This document shows positions 17,484 through 26,827 of a stretch of DNA of 64,000 nt, piece by piece (position 1 is the first letter of the stretch; each line of letters begins with the position of its first letter). Source of the DNA: Prochlorococcus sp. AG-388-F11 (lineage in GTDB: Bacteria; Cyanobacteriota; Cyanobacteriia; PCC-6307; Cyanobiaceae); NCBI GenBank assembly GCA_003279845.1, contig QCGP01000001.1, positions 124,001 to 188,000 on the forward strand, written 5' to 3'. The notes beneath the pieces are model-generated. The model made no database searches. It was not told where the DNA came from and worked only from the letters and a program-made list of their open reading frames with translations. Position numbers and translations under genes: made by a program.

Positions 17484-18254
17484 ATGGTAGCTCTTCGTTT
17501 AATTCCTTGTTTAGATGTCGCTCATGGCAGAGTGGTTAAAGGTGTAAATTTTGTTAACTTGAGAGACTCAGGCGATCCTGTTGAATTGGCTTGTAGGTAT
17601 TCTGATGAGGGCGCAGATGAATTAGTATTCTTAGATATTAGAGCTAGTGTAGAAAATAGAAATACATTAGTTGACCTTGTCTCTAGGACCGCAAAATCAG
17701 TAAAAATCCCATTTACAGTAGGTGGAGGAATAGATTCTGTTTCTTCAATTAATGATCTTTTAAGAGCTGGAGCAGACAAAGTGAGTTTGAATTCTTCTGC
17801 TGTTAGAAATCCAGATTTAATTTCTCAAAGTTCTAGAGAATTTGGTAATCAATGTATCGTGATAGCAATTGATGCTAAAAGAAAAGTTAATAAGACTGAT
17901 GAATGGGAGGTATATGTAAAAGGAGGGAGAGAAAATACTGGAATAGATTTATTAAGTTGGGCAAAGAAAGTTGAGGAGTTAGGAGCAGGGGAAATTTTGC
18001 TTACTTCAATGGATGGTGATGGCACGCAGAATGGATATGATTTGCATCTGACTGAATCTGTTACCAATATTGTGAATATTCCAGTGATTGCTTCAGGAGG
18101 GGCAGGCTCACTAGAAGATATCTATGATGTTTTTAAACAAGGGAGGGCATCAGCAGCACTTCTAGCATCATTACTTCATGATAAGAAACTTACTTTACAT
18201 GAAATAAAAACTTTCCTCCAAGAAAAAAAACTTCCAATTAGACCATATGAATAA
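17484..18254 (+). CDS. hisF: Imidazole glycerol phosphate synthase, cyclase subunit
   Basis: A 256-residue TIM barrel that forms imidazole glycerol phosphate and AICAR from PRFAR, using ammonia from HisH. Catalytic Asp11 ([15 protein letters not shown]) and Asp130 (VIAIDAKRK) are both in place. Phosphate loops GGGI (80-83) and [11 protein letters not shown] are present. Full length. menG follows after 44 bases. Confidence 0.97.
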   Translation: MVALRLIPCLDVAHGRVVKGVNFVNLRDSGDPVELACRYSDEGADELVFLDIRASVENRNTLVDLVSRTAKSVKIPFTVGGGIDSVSSINDLLRAGADKVSLNSSAVRNPDLISQSSREFGNQCIVIAIDAKRKVNKTDEWEVYVKGGRENTGIDLLSWAKKVEELGAGEILLTSMDGDGTQNGYDLHLTESVTNIVNIPVIASGGAGSLEDIYDVFKQGRASAALLASLLHDKKLTLHEIKTFLQEKKLPIRPYE

Positions 18255-18298
18255 AAATTTTGATTTATCCCAAAAAGAAAATACTTTAAAATTTAAAA

Positions 18299-19000
18299 AT
18301 GAAATTCACAAAAACTATCGAAGTCAAAAATTTATTTAATAAAATTTCCTACAAATATGACTTTTTAAATAATCTATTAAGTTTTGGACTGCACAAATTA
18401 TGGAAGAGGAAATTAGTAAATTTATTAGAACCTATAAATGGTGAAGATTGGGCTGATTTATGCTGTGGAACGGGAGATTTGGCATTCTTAATTTCTAAGA
18501 AAGTAAGTCCAATGGGCTCAATTACTGGGATTGACAGTGCCGGGGATATATTAAACATTGCAAAGAAAAAATCAGAGCTAAAAAAAAATAAATTTATTAA
18601 GTGGGAAATTAAAGATGTTTTAGAAATTAATAATTATTCAAAAAATTTTGATGGGATTTGCATGTCCTATGGATTAAGAAACTTGAATAATGTTCAAGAA
18701 GGAATAAAAAAAGTTTTTTATCTTTTGAAAGATAAAGGAAGGGCGGGATTTCTAGATTTTAATCACTCAACAAAAAATTCTTTATCTGATATTTTTCAGA
18801 AAATTTACTTGAGACTTATTGTAGTAACCATTTCAAGGATTTTTAATTTAAGTCCAGAGTACGCTTATATTGAAAAAAGTATTAGCAATTTTCCAAAGAA
18901 AAATGAGCTTTTAAAAATTGCTAAGGATGCTGGATTTAAAAAGGTTGAATATAGAACTCTTTTTTGGGGGCAAATGGGAATATTAATTTTAACTAAATAA
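18299..19000 (+). CDS. menG: Demethyl-quinone methyltransferase MenG/UbiE
   Basis: A 233-residue SAM methyltransferase. In cyanobacteria this enzyme methylates 2-phytyl-1,4-naphthoquinone in the last step of phylloquinone synthesis for photosystem I. UbiE signatures: FNKISYKYDFLNNLLSFGLH, the SAM loop LCCGTGDLAFL, MSYGLRNLNN and the closing LFWGQMGILILTK. Confidence 0.93.
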   Translation: MKFTKTIEVKNLFNKISYKYDFLNNLLSFGLHKLWKRKLVNLLEPINGEDWADLCCGTGDLAFLISKKVSPMGSITGIDSAGDILNIAKKKSELKKNKFIKWEIKDVLEINNYSKNFDGICMSYGLRNLNNVQEGIKKVFYLLKDKGRAGFLDFNHSTKNSLSDIFQKIYLRLIVVTISRIFNLSPEYAYIEKSISNFPKKNELLKIAKDAGFKKVEYRTLFWGQMGILILTK

Positions 19001-19004
19001 AAAT

Positions 19005-19535
19005 TTACTTATTTATTGTTCTCCAACAAAAAGAACATTTCCCCCATCGTTTGATTTCTCCATCGGGGGTTGGGGAATTGCAGAGCTTACAAATACTCAT
19101 ATTATTTTGATGGTTTCTGCTTGGATGCTCAGCCCAAACTATCTTTGCATTAGTAGCTTTAATATTTTTATTTTTAAGTTCATAATTTTGTATTATTTTT
19201 ATTTCATTCAAACTTACGCCGATCTTCTCGATTCTCTCTTTTAATTTATGCTTGTTGTAGATTAAAGCTTGGCGCCATTGAGGATGATTGACTGCAATAG
19301 TAAGTATTTTTTTTTCAATATTTAATGGTTTACATTCTTGAAATAGTTCCAAACCGATTAAGTCTTTCCAGTTTTCATTAATTTTAGAAAGTTTATCTAA
19401 GTCTCCCCATGATTTTTTGAAATTATCAAGACAATTTTTTAATGGATGTGGATTCCTTTTATTCACTATTGGAAAATACTTTTTGTCCAATTTGTAAAAT
19501 TTACTTATTAAGACTAAAGTTAATCTAATCTTCAA
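19005..19535 (-). CDS. DUF721 (DciA-like) protein with C-terminal Cys4 motif
   Basis: Up to 176 residues from an apparent TTG; a GTG at 19466 (VNKRNPHPLKN) is an equally plausible start. The middle matches the DUF721/DciA family: WKDLIGLELFQECKPLNI, then LTIAVNHPQWRQAL and LKERI. DciA proteins load the replicative helicase in bacteria lacking DnaC. An extra C-terminal CKLCN...CSFCWR pair forms a likely zinc ribbon not needed for the basic domain. Divergent from birA with a short gap. Confidence 0.8.
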   Translation of the reverse strand: MKIRLTLVLISKFYKLDKKYFPIVNKRNPHPLKNCLDNFKKSWGDLDKLSKINENWKDLIGLELFQECKPLNIEKKILTIAVNHPQWRQALIYNKHKLKERIEKIGVSLNEIKIIQNYELKNKNIKATNAKIVWAEHPSRNHQNNMSICKLCNSPTPDGEIKRWGKCSFCWRTINK

Positions 19536-19565
19536 AAAGATGCTCGTTGTTTTAATAAAGAATTT

Positions 19566-20315
19566 GTGAAAGTTATTGGATCTGCAGCTAAGACAGTTTT
19601 TTATTTAAAAAAAATTCAGGGTCAATATCCAAGTTGGAGACTCCAGTACAAAATAAAATGCAGAAGTACTGAAAATGAGCTAACAAAGTGGCTTGGGCAT
19701 TCTGAAATAAAGATAAACCAGCCAATAGCGATAATAGCAAGAGAACAGTTCTCAGGGTTTGGCCAAAACTCAAAAACTTGGGTTTCCCCAAAAGGTGGGA
19801 TTTGGTTAAGTGCAGCTTACCCAATATTTTCAAAAAAATTTACAAGCCAAATATTTAATTTGTCTTTAGGAATCAAGATATGTGAAATGCTTAGGGAAGA
19901 AAATATAAATGTTTGTTTGAAATGGCCAAATGATATTTTCTTTGGTTCAAAAAAATTGATTGGATTTTTGCCGAGGGTGATAACAAGAGGCAAGGAAATT
20001 ATCTATGTAAGAATAGGTCTTGGCATGAATGTTTTAAATTTCACTCCATCAGAAGGTATTTCATTATCAAAAGTACTTCAAACTAAAAATATTAATCAAC
20101 ATTATTGGACAGCCAAAGTTCTTAAAGCTTTTCATGACTCAATCGAATGTAATAATGACAAGGAATATGTGATCAAATCGGCAAATAAGTTCCTCACTAA
20201 AAGATTCTTACCTAGTGGTATTTGTCCTCGTACTTGGGAAATTAAAGATGTTGATTCTAATGGGGATTTAAGAATTGGAAATGAAACTCAACTTAAGGTA
20301 ATTAGAAGGTTCTGA
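19566..20315 (+). CDS. birA: Biotin--[acetyl-CoA carboxylase] ligase
   Basis: A 249-residue biotin protein ligase that activates biotin with ATP and attaches it to the carboxyl carrier protein AccB. Motifs: SGFGQNSKTWVSPKGGIWLS and LKWPNDIFFGSKKLIGFLP. There is no N-terminal helix-turn-helix, so it is a plain ligase and not a repressor. The GTG at 19566 gives the usual ligase start. Convergent with the ABC ATPase, 2 bases apart. Confidence 0.9.
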   Translation: MKVIGSAAKTVFYLKKIQGQYPSWRLQYKIKCRSTENELTKWLGHSEIKINQPIAIIAREQFSGFGQNSKTWVSPKGGIWLSAAYPIFSKKFTSQIFNLSLGIKICEMLREENINVCLKWPNDIFFGSKKLIGFLPRVITRGKEIIYVRIGLGMNVLNFTPSEGISLSKVLQTKNINQHYWTAKVLKAFHDSIECNNDKEYVIKSANKFLTKRFLPSGICPRTWEIKDVDSNGDLRIGNETQLKVIRRF

Positions 20316-20317
20316 AT

Positions 20318-21004
20318 TTAATTAACTTTTAATTCAACTATTTTTCCATCCTTAAATTTGGCTATTTTTTTTGCCCGATTAGCAACTTCATCTTCGTGCG
20401 TTACTAAAACTATAGTTATTCCAGATTCATGCAGTTTGTCAAAAAGATCTAGTACATCTTCAGTTGTTTTTGAATCTAATGCTCCAGTAGGTTCGTCTGC
20501 CAACAATATTGCAGGGTTATTGATAATAGCCCTCGCAATAGCTACTCGTTGTTGTTGGCCTCCAGATAATTGGTTTGGGCGATTATTCATTCTTGCTGAA
20601 AGACCAACTTTTTTTAAGGCATTCTTACCTCGCTCTAATCTTTGCTCAGGCTCAATTCCAGCATAAATCATCGGCAAAATTACGTTTTCAAGTGCAGTTG
20701 CATCTGAAAGAAGATGAAATTGTTGAAAAACGAATCCTAATTTTTGGTTACGTATCTCCGCTAGCTCATCATCAGATAAATTCTCTACAGGGACACCATT
20801 TAATTTATATATACCTTCAGATGGTCTATCTAGACATCCAATAATATTCATAGCCGTACTTTTACCTGAGCCACTCGCTCCCATTACAGCTAAATAATCA
20901 CCTTTATAAATTTCTAAGTTTATACTGTCTAAGGCTTTAACAATTAGATCATCCTTCCCATATGTTTTAGATATTCTTTCTAAACTTGCCACTTTTTTTG
21001 ACAT
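20318..21004 (-). CDS. ABC transporter ATP-binding protein (LolD/MacB/DevA type)
   Basis: A 228-residue ATPase. Walker A GASGSGKST, signature LSGGQQQRVAIARAI, Walker B ILLADEPTGALD and H-loop VTHEDE are all present. The LDRPSEGIYKLNG and FQQFHLL segments place it in the LolD/MacB/DevA branch, which drives MacB-type permeases for lipoprotein, lipid or peptide export. No permease is adjacent; ndhB lies upstream on the same strand with a 16-base gap. Confidence 0.92.
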   Translation of the reverse strand: MSKKVASLERISKTYGKDDLIVKALDSINLEIYKGDYLAVMGASGSGKSTAMNIIGCLDRPSEGIYKLNGVPVENLSDDELAEIRNQKLGFVFQQFHLLSDATALENVILPMIYAGIEPEQRLERGKNALKKVGLSARMNNRPNQLSGGQQQRVAIARAIINNPAILLADEPTGALDSKTTEDVLDLFDKLHESGITIVLVTHEDEVANRAKKIAKFKDGKIVELKVN

Positions 21005-21020
21005 TTATTGAAAAATTCTT

Positions 21021-22541
21021 CTAGGAAAGATTGGTTGTTATAGCAATAATATCTTGTAAAAAAGGAGTTTCCGAGACTGCTGTATTAGCTAATTTGAAAA
21101 GAGGGTTAGAAAGAATTCCGCCAAGAGCTGTTACAGCTACGCAAGTATAAAGTGCAACCCTTAGGGGGGGTAATCCTGCTATTCCCCAATTAATTTCAGG
21201 ATATGATTTAACTATTTCAGAAGCTTCTTGTGGTTCTTTCACTACCATCATTTTTATCACTGATATGTAGTAATAAATAGATATGACTGACGTTACTAAT
21301 CCCACGATTACTAATAGATATTGATGATCAGCCCAACCTGCGAAGAACAAATATATTTTTCCAAAAAATCCTAACATTGGCGGTAAGCCTCCAAGAGAAA
21401 GAAGACAAAGGCTTAAACCTAATGTAATTAGAGGATCTTTTTGGTAAAGTCCTGAGTAATCAAGAATTCTGTCAGAACCAGTTCTTAGTGAGAAAAGTAT
21501 TACGCATGAAAATGCACCCAAATTCATAAATAAATATGCAGCTAAATATAAAACAGCAGCTGATAAACCATCTTGTGTACTAGATACTATTCCAATCATT
21601 ACAAATCCAGCTTGCCCAATAGAACTGTACGCTAACATTCTTTTCATTGAGGTTTGAGCTAGAGCTACAACATTCCCAAGAGCCATGCTTAATATGGCCA
21701 ATATAGTAAATAAAAGTTTCCATTCTTCATTGAAAGAAGAGAAAGTAGTGCTTAATATTCTTATTGCAAATGCAAACCCTGCCGTCTTTGAACCCACAGA
21801 TAAAAAAGCTACTACAGGTGTAGGTGATCCCTCATATACATCAGGAGTCCATTGATGGAAAGGAACTGCTGCAATTTTAAATGCAACAGTGGATAGGACA
21901 AATACAAGAGCTAAAGAGGTAATGAATGATGGCTTGTTGATAATCTCCAAACCAATTTTTTCTAAGTTTGTTGACCCACTCAATCCATAAAGAAAAGAGG
22001 AGCCATACAAATAGACTGCAGCTGCAGCCGAACCAACAAGCAAGTATTTTAAAGCTGCTTCTGAACTTCTTGGATCTCTCTTGAGATAACCAGAGAGCAA
22101 ATAACTCGCTACCGATAAAGTTTCCAGAGATATAAATACACTAATAAGGTCAGTAGATCCACACAAAAGCATTGCTCCAAGAGTTGCCGAAAGAACTATG
22201 GCTGCGAACTCGCCAATTGGGCTACCGCTTTGTTCCGTATAACGCCAACTTATAAGTAAAGAAATTAAGGTTGATAAGGATATTATTGCTCTAAATGCGA
22301 TTGCCAAATTATCTGAATTAAAGGAGCCAAGAAAAGCACTATTTACTGGATTATTCCATTGTAAGGCCAAACTAAAAAGGGAGCTGCCAATTGATAAATA
22401 GCAAATTATTGGTGCCCACTTTGATGCCGTTTTTTCTCCCGCTAGATCTACAAGAAGAGTCCCAACAATGCCTAATAAAATAAAAGCCTCCGGAATAATG
22501 GCTTGAGCATTTAAATTAATTGTAAAGATTTCGTTGGGCAC
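21021..22541 (-). CDS. ndhB: NAD(P)H-quinone oxidoreductase subunit 2 (NdhB)
   Basis: A 506-residue, about 14-span thylakoid membrane subunit of the NDH-1 complex, which moves electrons from ferredoxin to plastoquinone in respiration and cyclic flow. It matches the NuoN/antiporter-like family: [20 protein letters not shown], then [33 protein letters not shown] and [12 protein letters not shown]. Divergent from topA across 175 bases. Confidence 0.96.
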   Translation of the reverse strand: MPNEIFTINLNAQAIIPEAFILLGIVGTLLVDLAGEKTASKWAPIICYLSIGSSLFSLALQWNNPVNSAFLGSFNSDNLAIAFRAIISLSTLISLLISWRYTEQSGSPIGEFAAIVLSATLGAMLLCGSTDLISVFISLETLSVASYLLSGYLKRDPRSSEAALKYLLVGSAAAAVYLYGSSFLYGLSGSTNLEKIGLEIINKPSFITSLALVFVLSTVAFKIAAVPFHQWTPDVYEGSPTPVVAFLSVGSKTAGFAFAIRILSTTFSSFNEEWKLLFTILAILSMALGNVVALAQTSMKRMLAYSSIGQAGFVMIGIVSSTQDGLSAAVLYLAAYLFMNLGAFSCVILFSLRTGSDRILDYSGLYQKDPLITLGLSLCLLSLGGLPPMLGFFGKIYLFFAGWADHQYLLVIVGLVTSVISIYYYISVIKMMVVKEPQEASEIVKSYPEINWGIAGLPPLRVALYTCVAVTALGGILSNPLFKLANTAVSETPFLQDIIAITTNLS

Positions 22542-22716
22542 TTTATTAAATTGGATTAAATTAGATGTTTGATTGTAAGGGTCTAAGAGTTAATCTTAAC
22601 TTGATTATAATTTGTGGGTATGATTTTTGAAATTTTAAGAAGATAATACTTGAAAAAACTTCAAATAATCATAATATGCCCTAACTGAACAAAAACACCA
22701 ATTTTTGAAATAAACC

Positions 22717-25320
22717 TTGGATCACACACTTGTTATTGTTGAAAGTCCCACCAAAGCAAAAACTATAAGAAAGTTTTTGCCTTCTAATTATGAAGTTCTT
22801 GCTTCAATGGGGCACGTAAGAGACCTTCCTAAAGGAGCTGCTGAAATCCCTGCTGCAGTTAAAAAGGAAAAATGGTCAAGGATAGGAGTTAATACTACCG
22901 AAGATTTTGAACCACTTTATATAGTTCCAAAAGATAAGAAAAAGGTTGTGAAAGAGTTGAAAGATGCATTAAAAGGTGCAACCCAACTATTACTCGCAAC
23001 TGATGAAGATAGAGAGGGAGAAAGTATTAGCTGGCATCTTATGCAAATACTTAAACCTAAAATACCAACCAAGAGGATGGTTTTTCACGAAATTACAAAA
23101 AAGGCAATTAATAAAGCTTTAGATCAAACAAGAGAAATTGATATGGAACTTGTTCAAGCTCAAGAAACGAGAAGAATCTTGGACAGGCTTTTTGGATATG
23201 AATTATCTCCTTTGCTTTGGAAGAAAGTAGCCCCCCGATTATCTGCTGGTCGTGTTCAATCAGTTTCCGTAAGACTTCTTGTAAGAAGAGAGAGAGAAAG
23301 AAGATCTTTTAAAAAAGCGAGCTACTGGGGGATTAAAGCTTACTTAGTAAAGGATAACGTTACCTTCGAAACTAAACTATTTAGTTTGAACGGTCAAAGA
23401 ATTGCTAATGGTTCCGATTTTGATGAACAGACTGGGAAATTAAAACAAGGTAATAAATCTTTAATAATTAGAGAAGAAAAAGTAAATGATTTATTGAGGG
23501 CTTTTTCTTCGGAGGATTGGTTGGTTTCAAAAATTGAAAGAAAGCCATCTACTAGGAAGCCCGTTCCGCCATTTACGACAAGTACATTGCAACAAGAAGC
23601 AAACAGGAAGCTTCGTTTATCTGCAAGAGAAACCATGAGATGTGCACAAGGTTTATATGAGAGAGGTTTTATAACTTATATGAGAACAGATTCAGTTCAT
23701 CTTTCCGACCAAGCAATAACAGCTGCTAGAGAATGTGTAAGTTCCAAGTATGGTAAAGAATATTTATCTAATTCACCAAGACAATTTAATTCAAATGCAA
23801 GAAATGCTCAAGAAGCTCACGAAGCTATTAGACCAGCAGGTGAGGTCTTTAAAACACCGAAAGAAACAAATCTTACAGGTAGGGATTTATCTCTTTACGA
23901 TTTAATTTGGAAAAGAACTGTTGCTAGTCAAATGGCGGAAGCTAGGCTAACAATGATTAATGCTGAAATTAAAGTAGGGGATGGATTATTTAAATCGAGT
24001 GGGAAAAGTATTGATTTTGCAGGATTCTTCAGAGCTTATGTCGAGGGAAGTGATGATCCAACTTCATCACTTGAACAACAAGAAATAATTCTTCCAAACT
24101 TAACAAGTGGAACTTGTCTCGAAGTTAAGGATACGTTATCTACTCATCATGAAACTAAACCACCTGCAAGATATACAGAGGCTGCATTAGTTAAAGTCCT
24201 TGAAAAAGAAGGAATTGGAAGACCTTCTACTTATGCAAGTATTATTGGGACAATTGTGGATAGAGGTTATGCAAATATATCTTCAAATACTTTGGCCCCA
24301 ACCTTTACAGCTTTCGCTGTTACCGCTCTATTAGAGGAACATTTTCATGATTTAGTTGATACAACTTTTACTGCAAAAATGGAATCTTCATTGGATGAAA
24401 TATCCTCAGGTAATCTTGAGTGGCTACCATACCTTGAGACTTTTTATAAAGGCAAAAATGGTCTTGAGGTGAAAGTACAGAAAACAGAGGGTGATATTGA
24501 TGGTAAAGCTTATCGGCAAGTTGATTTTGAAGATCTTCCTTGCGTAGTCAGAATAGGTTCTAACGGACCTTGGTTAGAGGGTATAAAAATTGATGAATCT
24601 GGCAATGAAATTCAGGCTAAAGGTAATCTTCCAATGGATATTACTCCGGGAGATTTAGACAAAAAGAAAGTTGATCAAATTTTAAGTGGCCCATCAGATC
24701 TTGGGACTGATCCAAAAACTGGTGAAAAAGTTTTTTTGCGATTTGGTCCTTATGGCCCTTATGTTCAATTGGGAAATAATGATCAAGATAAAGCTAAACC
24801 AAGAAGAGCTTCATTACCTAAAGAGTTGAAAACTGATGATTTAACTTTAGATGAAGCTCTAGAACTTTTAAGCCTACCAAAATTGCTGGGAGTTCATCCT
24901 CAAGGAGGTTTTGTTGAGGCTGATAGAGGAAGATTTGGACCTTATATTAAATGGATCAAAAATGAAAATGAATCGGAAAACAGATCATTAAAAAAAGAAG
25001 ACGATGTTTTTACAGTTGATCTCAAACGAGCATTAGAAATTCTTGCAATGCCAAAAATGGGCAGAGGTGGTCAAGAGGTACTGAAAGATTTTGGAAAAGC
25101 AAAAGAATTTAATGAGAAAATTCAAATATTAAATGGAAGATATGGGGTCTATTTAAAATGTGGTAAAACTAATGTTTCCCTCGCCAAAGATACTGATTTG
25201 GAAAAATTCACAATTAATGATGCTTTAGTTCTTCTTGAGGAAAAATTAAAAGATAAAAAAGGATCTATTACAAAAGAAATAAAGGGAAATAAGAAAAAAG
25301 TCAGGAAAAAGAAAATTTAA
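22717..25320 (+). CDS. topA: DNA topoisomerase I
   Basis: An 867-residue type IA topoisomerase that relaxes negative supercoils. N-terminal Toprim domain starts TLVIVESPTKAKTIRKFLP and includes the ATDEDREGESISWHL metal site. The catalytic Tyr321 lies in FITYMRTDSVHLS. EKEGIGRPSTYASII follows. The C-terminus has repeated FGPYGPYV/FGPYIKW elements instead of Cys4 zinc ribbons, as in other cyanobacteria, and ends in a lysine-rich tail. The start is TTG. A lipoprotein gene follows 5 bases later. Confidence 0.97.
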   Translation: MDHTLVIVESPTKAKTIRKFLPSNYEVLASMGHVRDLPKGAAEIPAAVKKEKWSRIGVNTTEDFEPLYIVPKDKKKVVKELKDALKGATQLLLATDEDREGESISWHLMQILKPKIPTKRMVFHEITKKAINKALDQTREIDMELVQAQETRRILDRLFGYELSPLLWKKVAPRLSAGRVQSVSVRLLVRRERERRSFKKASYWGIKAYLVKDNVTFETKLFSLNGQRIANGSDFDEQTGKLKQGNKSLIIREEKVNDLLRAFSSEDWLVSKIERKPSTRKPVPPFTTSTLQQEANRKLRLSARETMRCAQGLYERGFITYMRTDSVHLSDQAITAARECVSSKYGKEYLSNSPRQFNSNARNAQEAHEAIRPAGEVFKTPKETNLTGRDLSLYDLIWKRTVASQMAEARLTMINAEIKVGDGLFKSSGKSIDFAGFFRAYVEGSDDPTSSLEQQEIILPNLTSGTCLEVKDTLSTHHETKPPARYTEAALVKVLEKEGIGRPSTYASIIGTIVDRGYANISSNTLAPTFTAFAVTALLEEHFHDLVDTTFTAKMESSLDEISSGNLEWLPYLETFYKGKNGLEVKVQKTEGDIDGKAYRQVDFEDLPCVVRIGSNGPWLEGIKIDESGNEIQAKGNLPMDITPGDLDKKKVDQILSGPSDLGTDPKTGEKVFLRFGPYGPYVQLGNNDQDKAKPRRASLPKELKTDDLTLDEALELLSLPKLLGVHPQGGFVEADRGRFGPYIKWIKNENESENRSLKKEDDVFTVDLKRALEILAMPKMGRGGQEVLKDFGKAKEFNEKIQILNGRYGVYLKCGKTNVSLAKDTDLEKFTINDALVLLEEKLKDKKGSITKEIKGNKKKVRKKKI

Positions 25321-25325
25321 AAGAT

Positions 25326-26159
25326 ATGATTTTTAAAAAAAAAGAATTTTTTTTATTAATTTTTTTAATACTATTACAATCATGCTCTGGGGGCAGAATT
25401 GGAAATTTTCTTGAAAGTAGTTTTAAGGATTTAGAAAAAATAAGCCAAGATGCCGATTCGAGAAAGAATTTAGAAAAGGCAAAATTTGTTCCAGAAATTA
25501 AAAATATTAATGATAAAAATAATGAAAAAGGAAAAAAAATAGAAAAGCCAAAATTTGCTTCAAAAAATAAAAATATTAATGATAAAAATAATGAAAAAAG
25601 GGAAAAAATAGAAAAGCCAAAATTTGCTTCAAAAAATAAAAATATTAATGATAAAAATTATGAAAAAAGGGAAAAAATAGAAAAGCCAAAATTTGCTTCA
25701 AAAAATAAAAATATTAATGATAAAAATAATGAAAAAAGGGAAAAAATAGAAAAGCCAAAATTTGCTTTAAAAAATAAAAATATTAATGATAAAAATAATG
25801 AAAAAAGGGAAAAAATAGAAAAGCCAAAATTTGCTTCAAAAAATAAAAATATTAATGATAAAAATAATGAAAAAAGGGAAAAAATAGAAAAGCCAAAATC
25901 TGTTCTAGGAAATAAAAAAGATATAAATTATGAAAAAAAACTAAAACAAAAAAATAACAATATTAGGAATTCTTTAAAAATAAGAAAAAATGAACTTCAA
26001 ACTTACAAAATAATTTTTATATTAAAAGATGTAGATCCTAAAGATCCTACTGAAGAGTTAAGTTCCATATTAAGGAATTATGAGGTAAATTTTGAAATAG
26101 AAAAGATTGAACGTTTTTCAGACTATAAAAATAAAAGTATGAATAAAAAAATTAATTAA
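25326..26159 (+). CDS. Repeat-containing putative lipoprotein
   Basis: A 277-residue protein I do not recognise. It has a signal peptide with a lipobox (LLLIFLILLQSC, Cys20), then a spacer. Six 23-residue repeats of the type KPKFASKNKNINDKNNEKRE plus KIE occupy residues 51-188, with a degenerate seventh copy. The C-terminus (about 225-260, YKIIFILKDVDPKDPTEE) looks folded. The repeats are lysine- and asparagine-rich and likely disordered and strongly basic. It is probably anchored to the outer face of a membrane. It sits between topA and the DUF2232 gene, 5 and 16 bases away, so cotranscription is likely. Confidence 0.75.
   Translation: MIFKKKEFFLLIFLILLQSCSGGRIGNFLESSFKDLEKISQDADSRKNLEKAKFVPEIKNINDKNNEKGKKIEKPKFASKNKNINDKNNEKREKIEKPKFASKNKNINDKNYEKREKIEKPKFASKNKNINDKNNEKREKIEKPKFALKNKNINDKNNEKREKIEKPKFASKNKNINDKNNEKREKIEKPKSVLGNKKDINYEKKLKQKNNNIRNSLKIRKNELQTYKIIFILKDVDPKDPTEELSSILRNYEVNFEIEKIERFSDYKNKSMNKKIN
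25476..25889 (+). repeat. Six 69-bp tandem repeats inside the lipoprotein gene
   Basis: The 9-mer GAAAAGCCA recurs at 25542, 25611, 25680, 25749, 25818 and 25887, exactly 69 bases apart. Units 2-6 are near-identical in DNA, with single changes such as AAT to TAT and TCA to TTA; unit 1 is more diverged. The period is a multiple of three, so copy number can change without a frameshift. Confidence 0.95.
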
Positions 26160-26175
26160 AAAATATTCTAAAAAA

Positions 26176-26814
26176 ATGAAAATAAAAACAAAAACCGAAG
26201 CTTTAAATATTGTCGAGACCTCATATTTAGCATCGCTTTCGTCTCTATTATGGGTTGCGCTCTATTATTTGCCGATCGGGGGAGCTTTATTAAGGTTGAT
26301 TTTACCTCTCCCAATCATCCTGTTGCAATTAAGAAGAGGAACTAAAACTGCATTGGAAGGTCTCCTTATACAATTTCTACTTTTATTCATAATTATGGGT
26401 CCTGTTAGAGGAACCTTATTTTTATTTCCTTATGGTATCTTGGCTTTTTGGTTGGGTTGGTGTTGGTATAAAGAAAAGAGTTGGAGACTAAGTTTAACCA
26501 TTGGAGTCATTATTGGAACCCTCGGTTTCTTTCTACGAGTAATAGCATTATCTACATTAGTTGGAGATAATCTTTGGGTGTTAATTACTAGAGCAAGTTA
26601 TGGTCTAATAGAAAAGTTAATTGGATTATTTAATTTACCTTTTTCTCCATCAATATTAAGTATCCAATTAGGTGCAATTTTATTAATAATTTTTCAAGAA
26701 ATCGTTTATGTTTTAACGGTACATATAGTTGCCTATTCTCTTTTCCCAAGATTTAAATTATCTATCCCAGATCCTCCAAGATTATTAAATACTCTAGTTG
26801 ATTTAAATCATTGA
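26176..26814 (+). CDS. DUF2232 membrane protein
   Basis: A 212-residue integral membrane protein with about five spans, of a widespread family with no agreed function. The N-terminus reads ALNIVETSYLASLSSLLW, then a GGALLRLILPLPIILLQLRR span-loop and GPVRGTLFLFPYGILAFWLG. It follows the repeat lipoprotein by 16 bases and precedes the CobT-like gene by 13 bases. Confidence 0.85.
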   Translation: MKIKTKTEALNIVETSYLASLSSLLWVALYYLPIGGALLRLILPLPIILLQLRRGTKTALEGLLIQFLLLFIIMGPVRGTLFLFPYGILAFWLGWCWYKEKSWRLSLTIGVIIGTLGFFLRVIALSTLVGDNLWVLITRASYGLIEKLIGLFNLPFSPSILSIQLGAILLIIFQEIVYVLTVHIVAYSLFPRFKLSIPDPPRLLNTLVDLNH

Positions 26815-26827
26815 TAAAAAAATAAGA

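Noticed and set aside
25476..25889. CRISPR-like array
   Set aside because: The 69-bp units are contiguous with no unique spacers, stay in frame and encode a protein.
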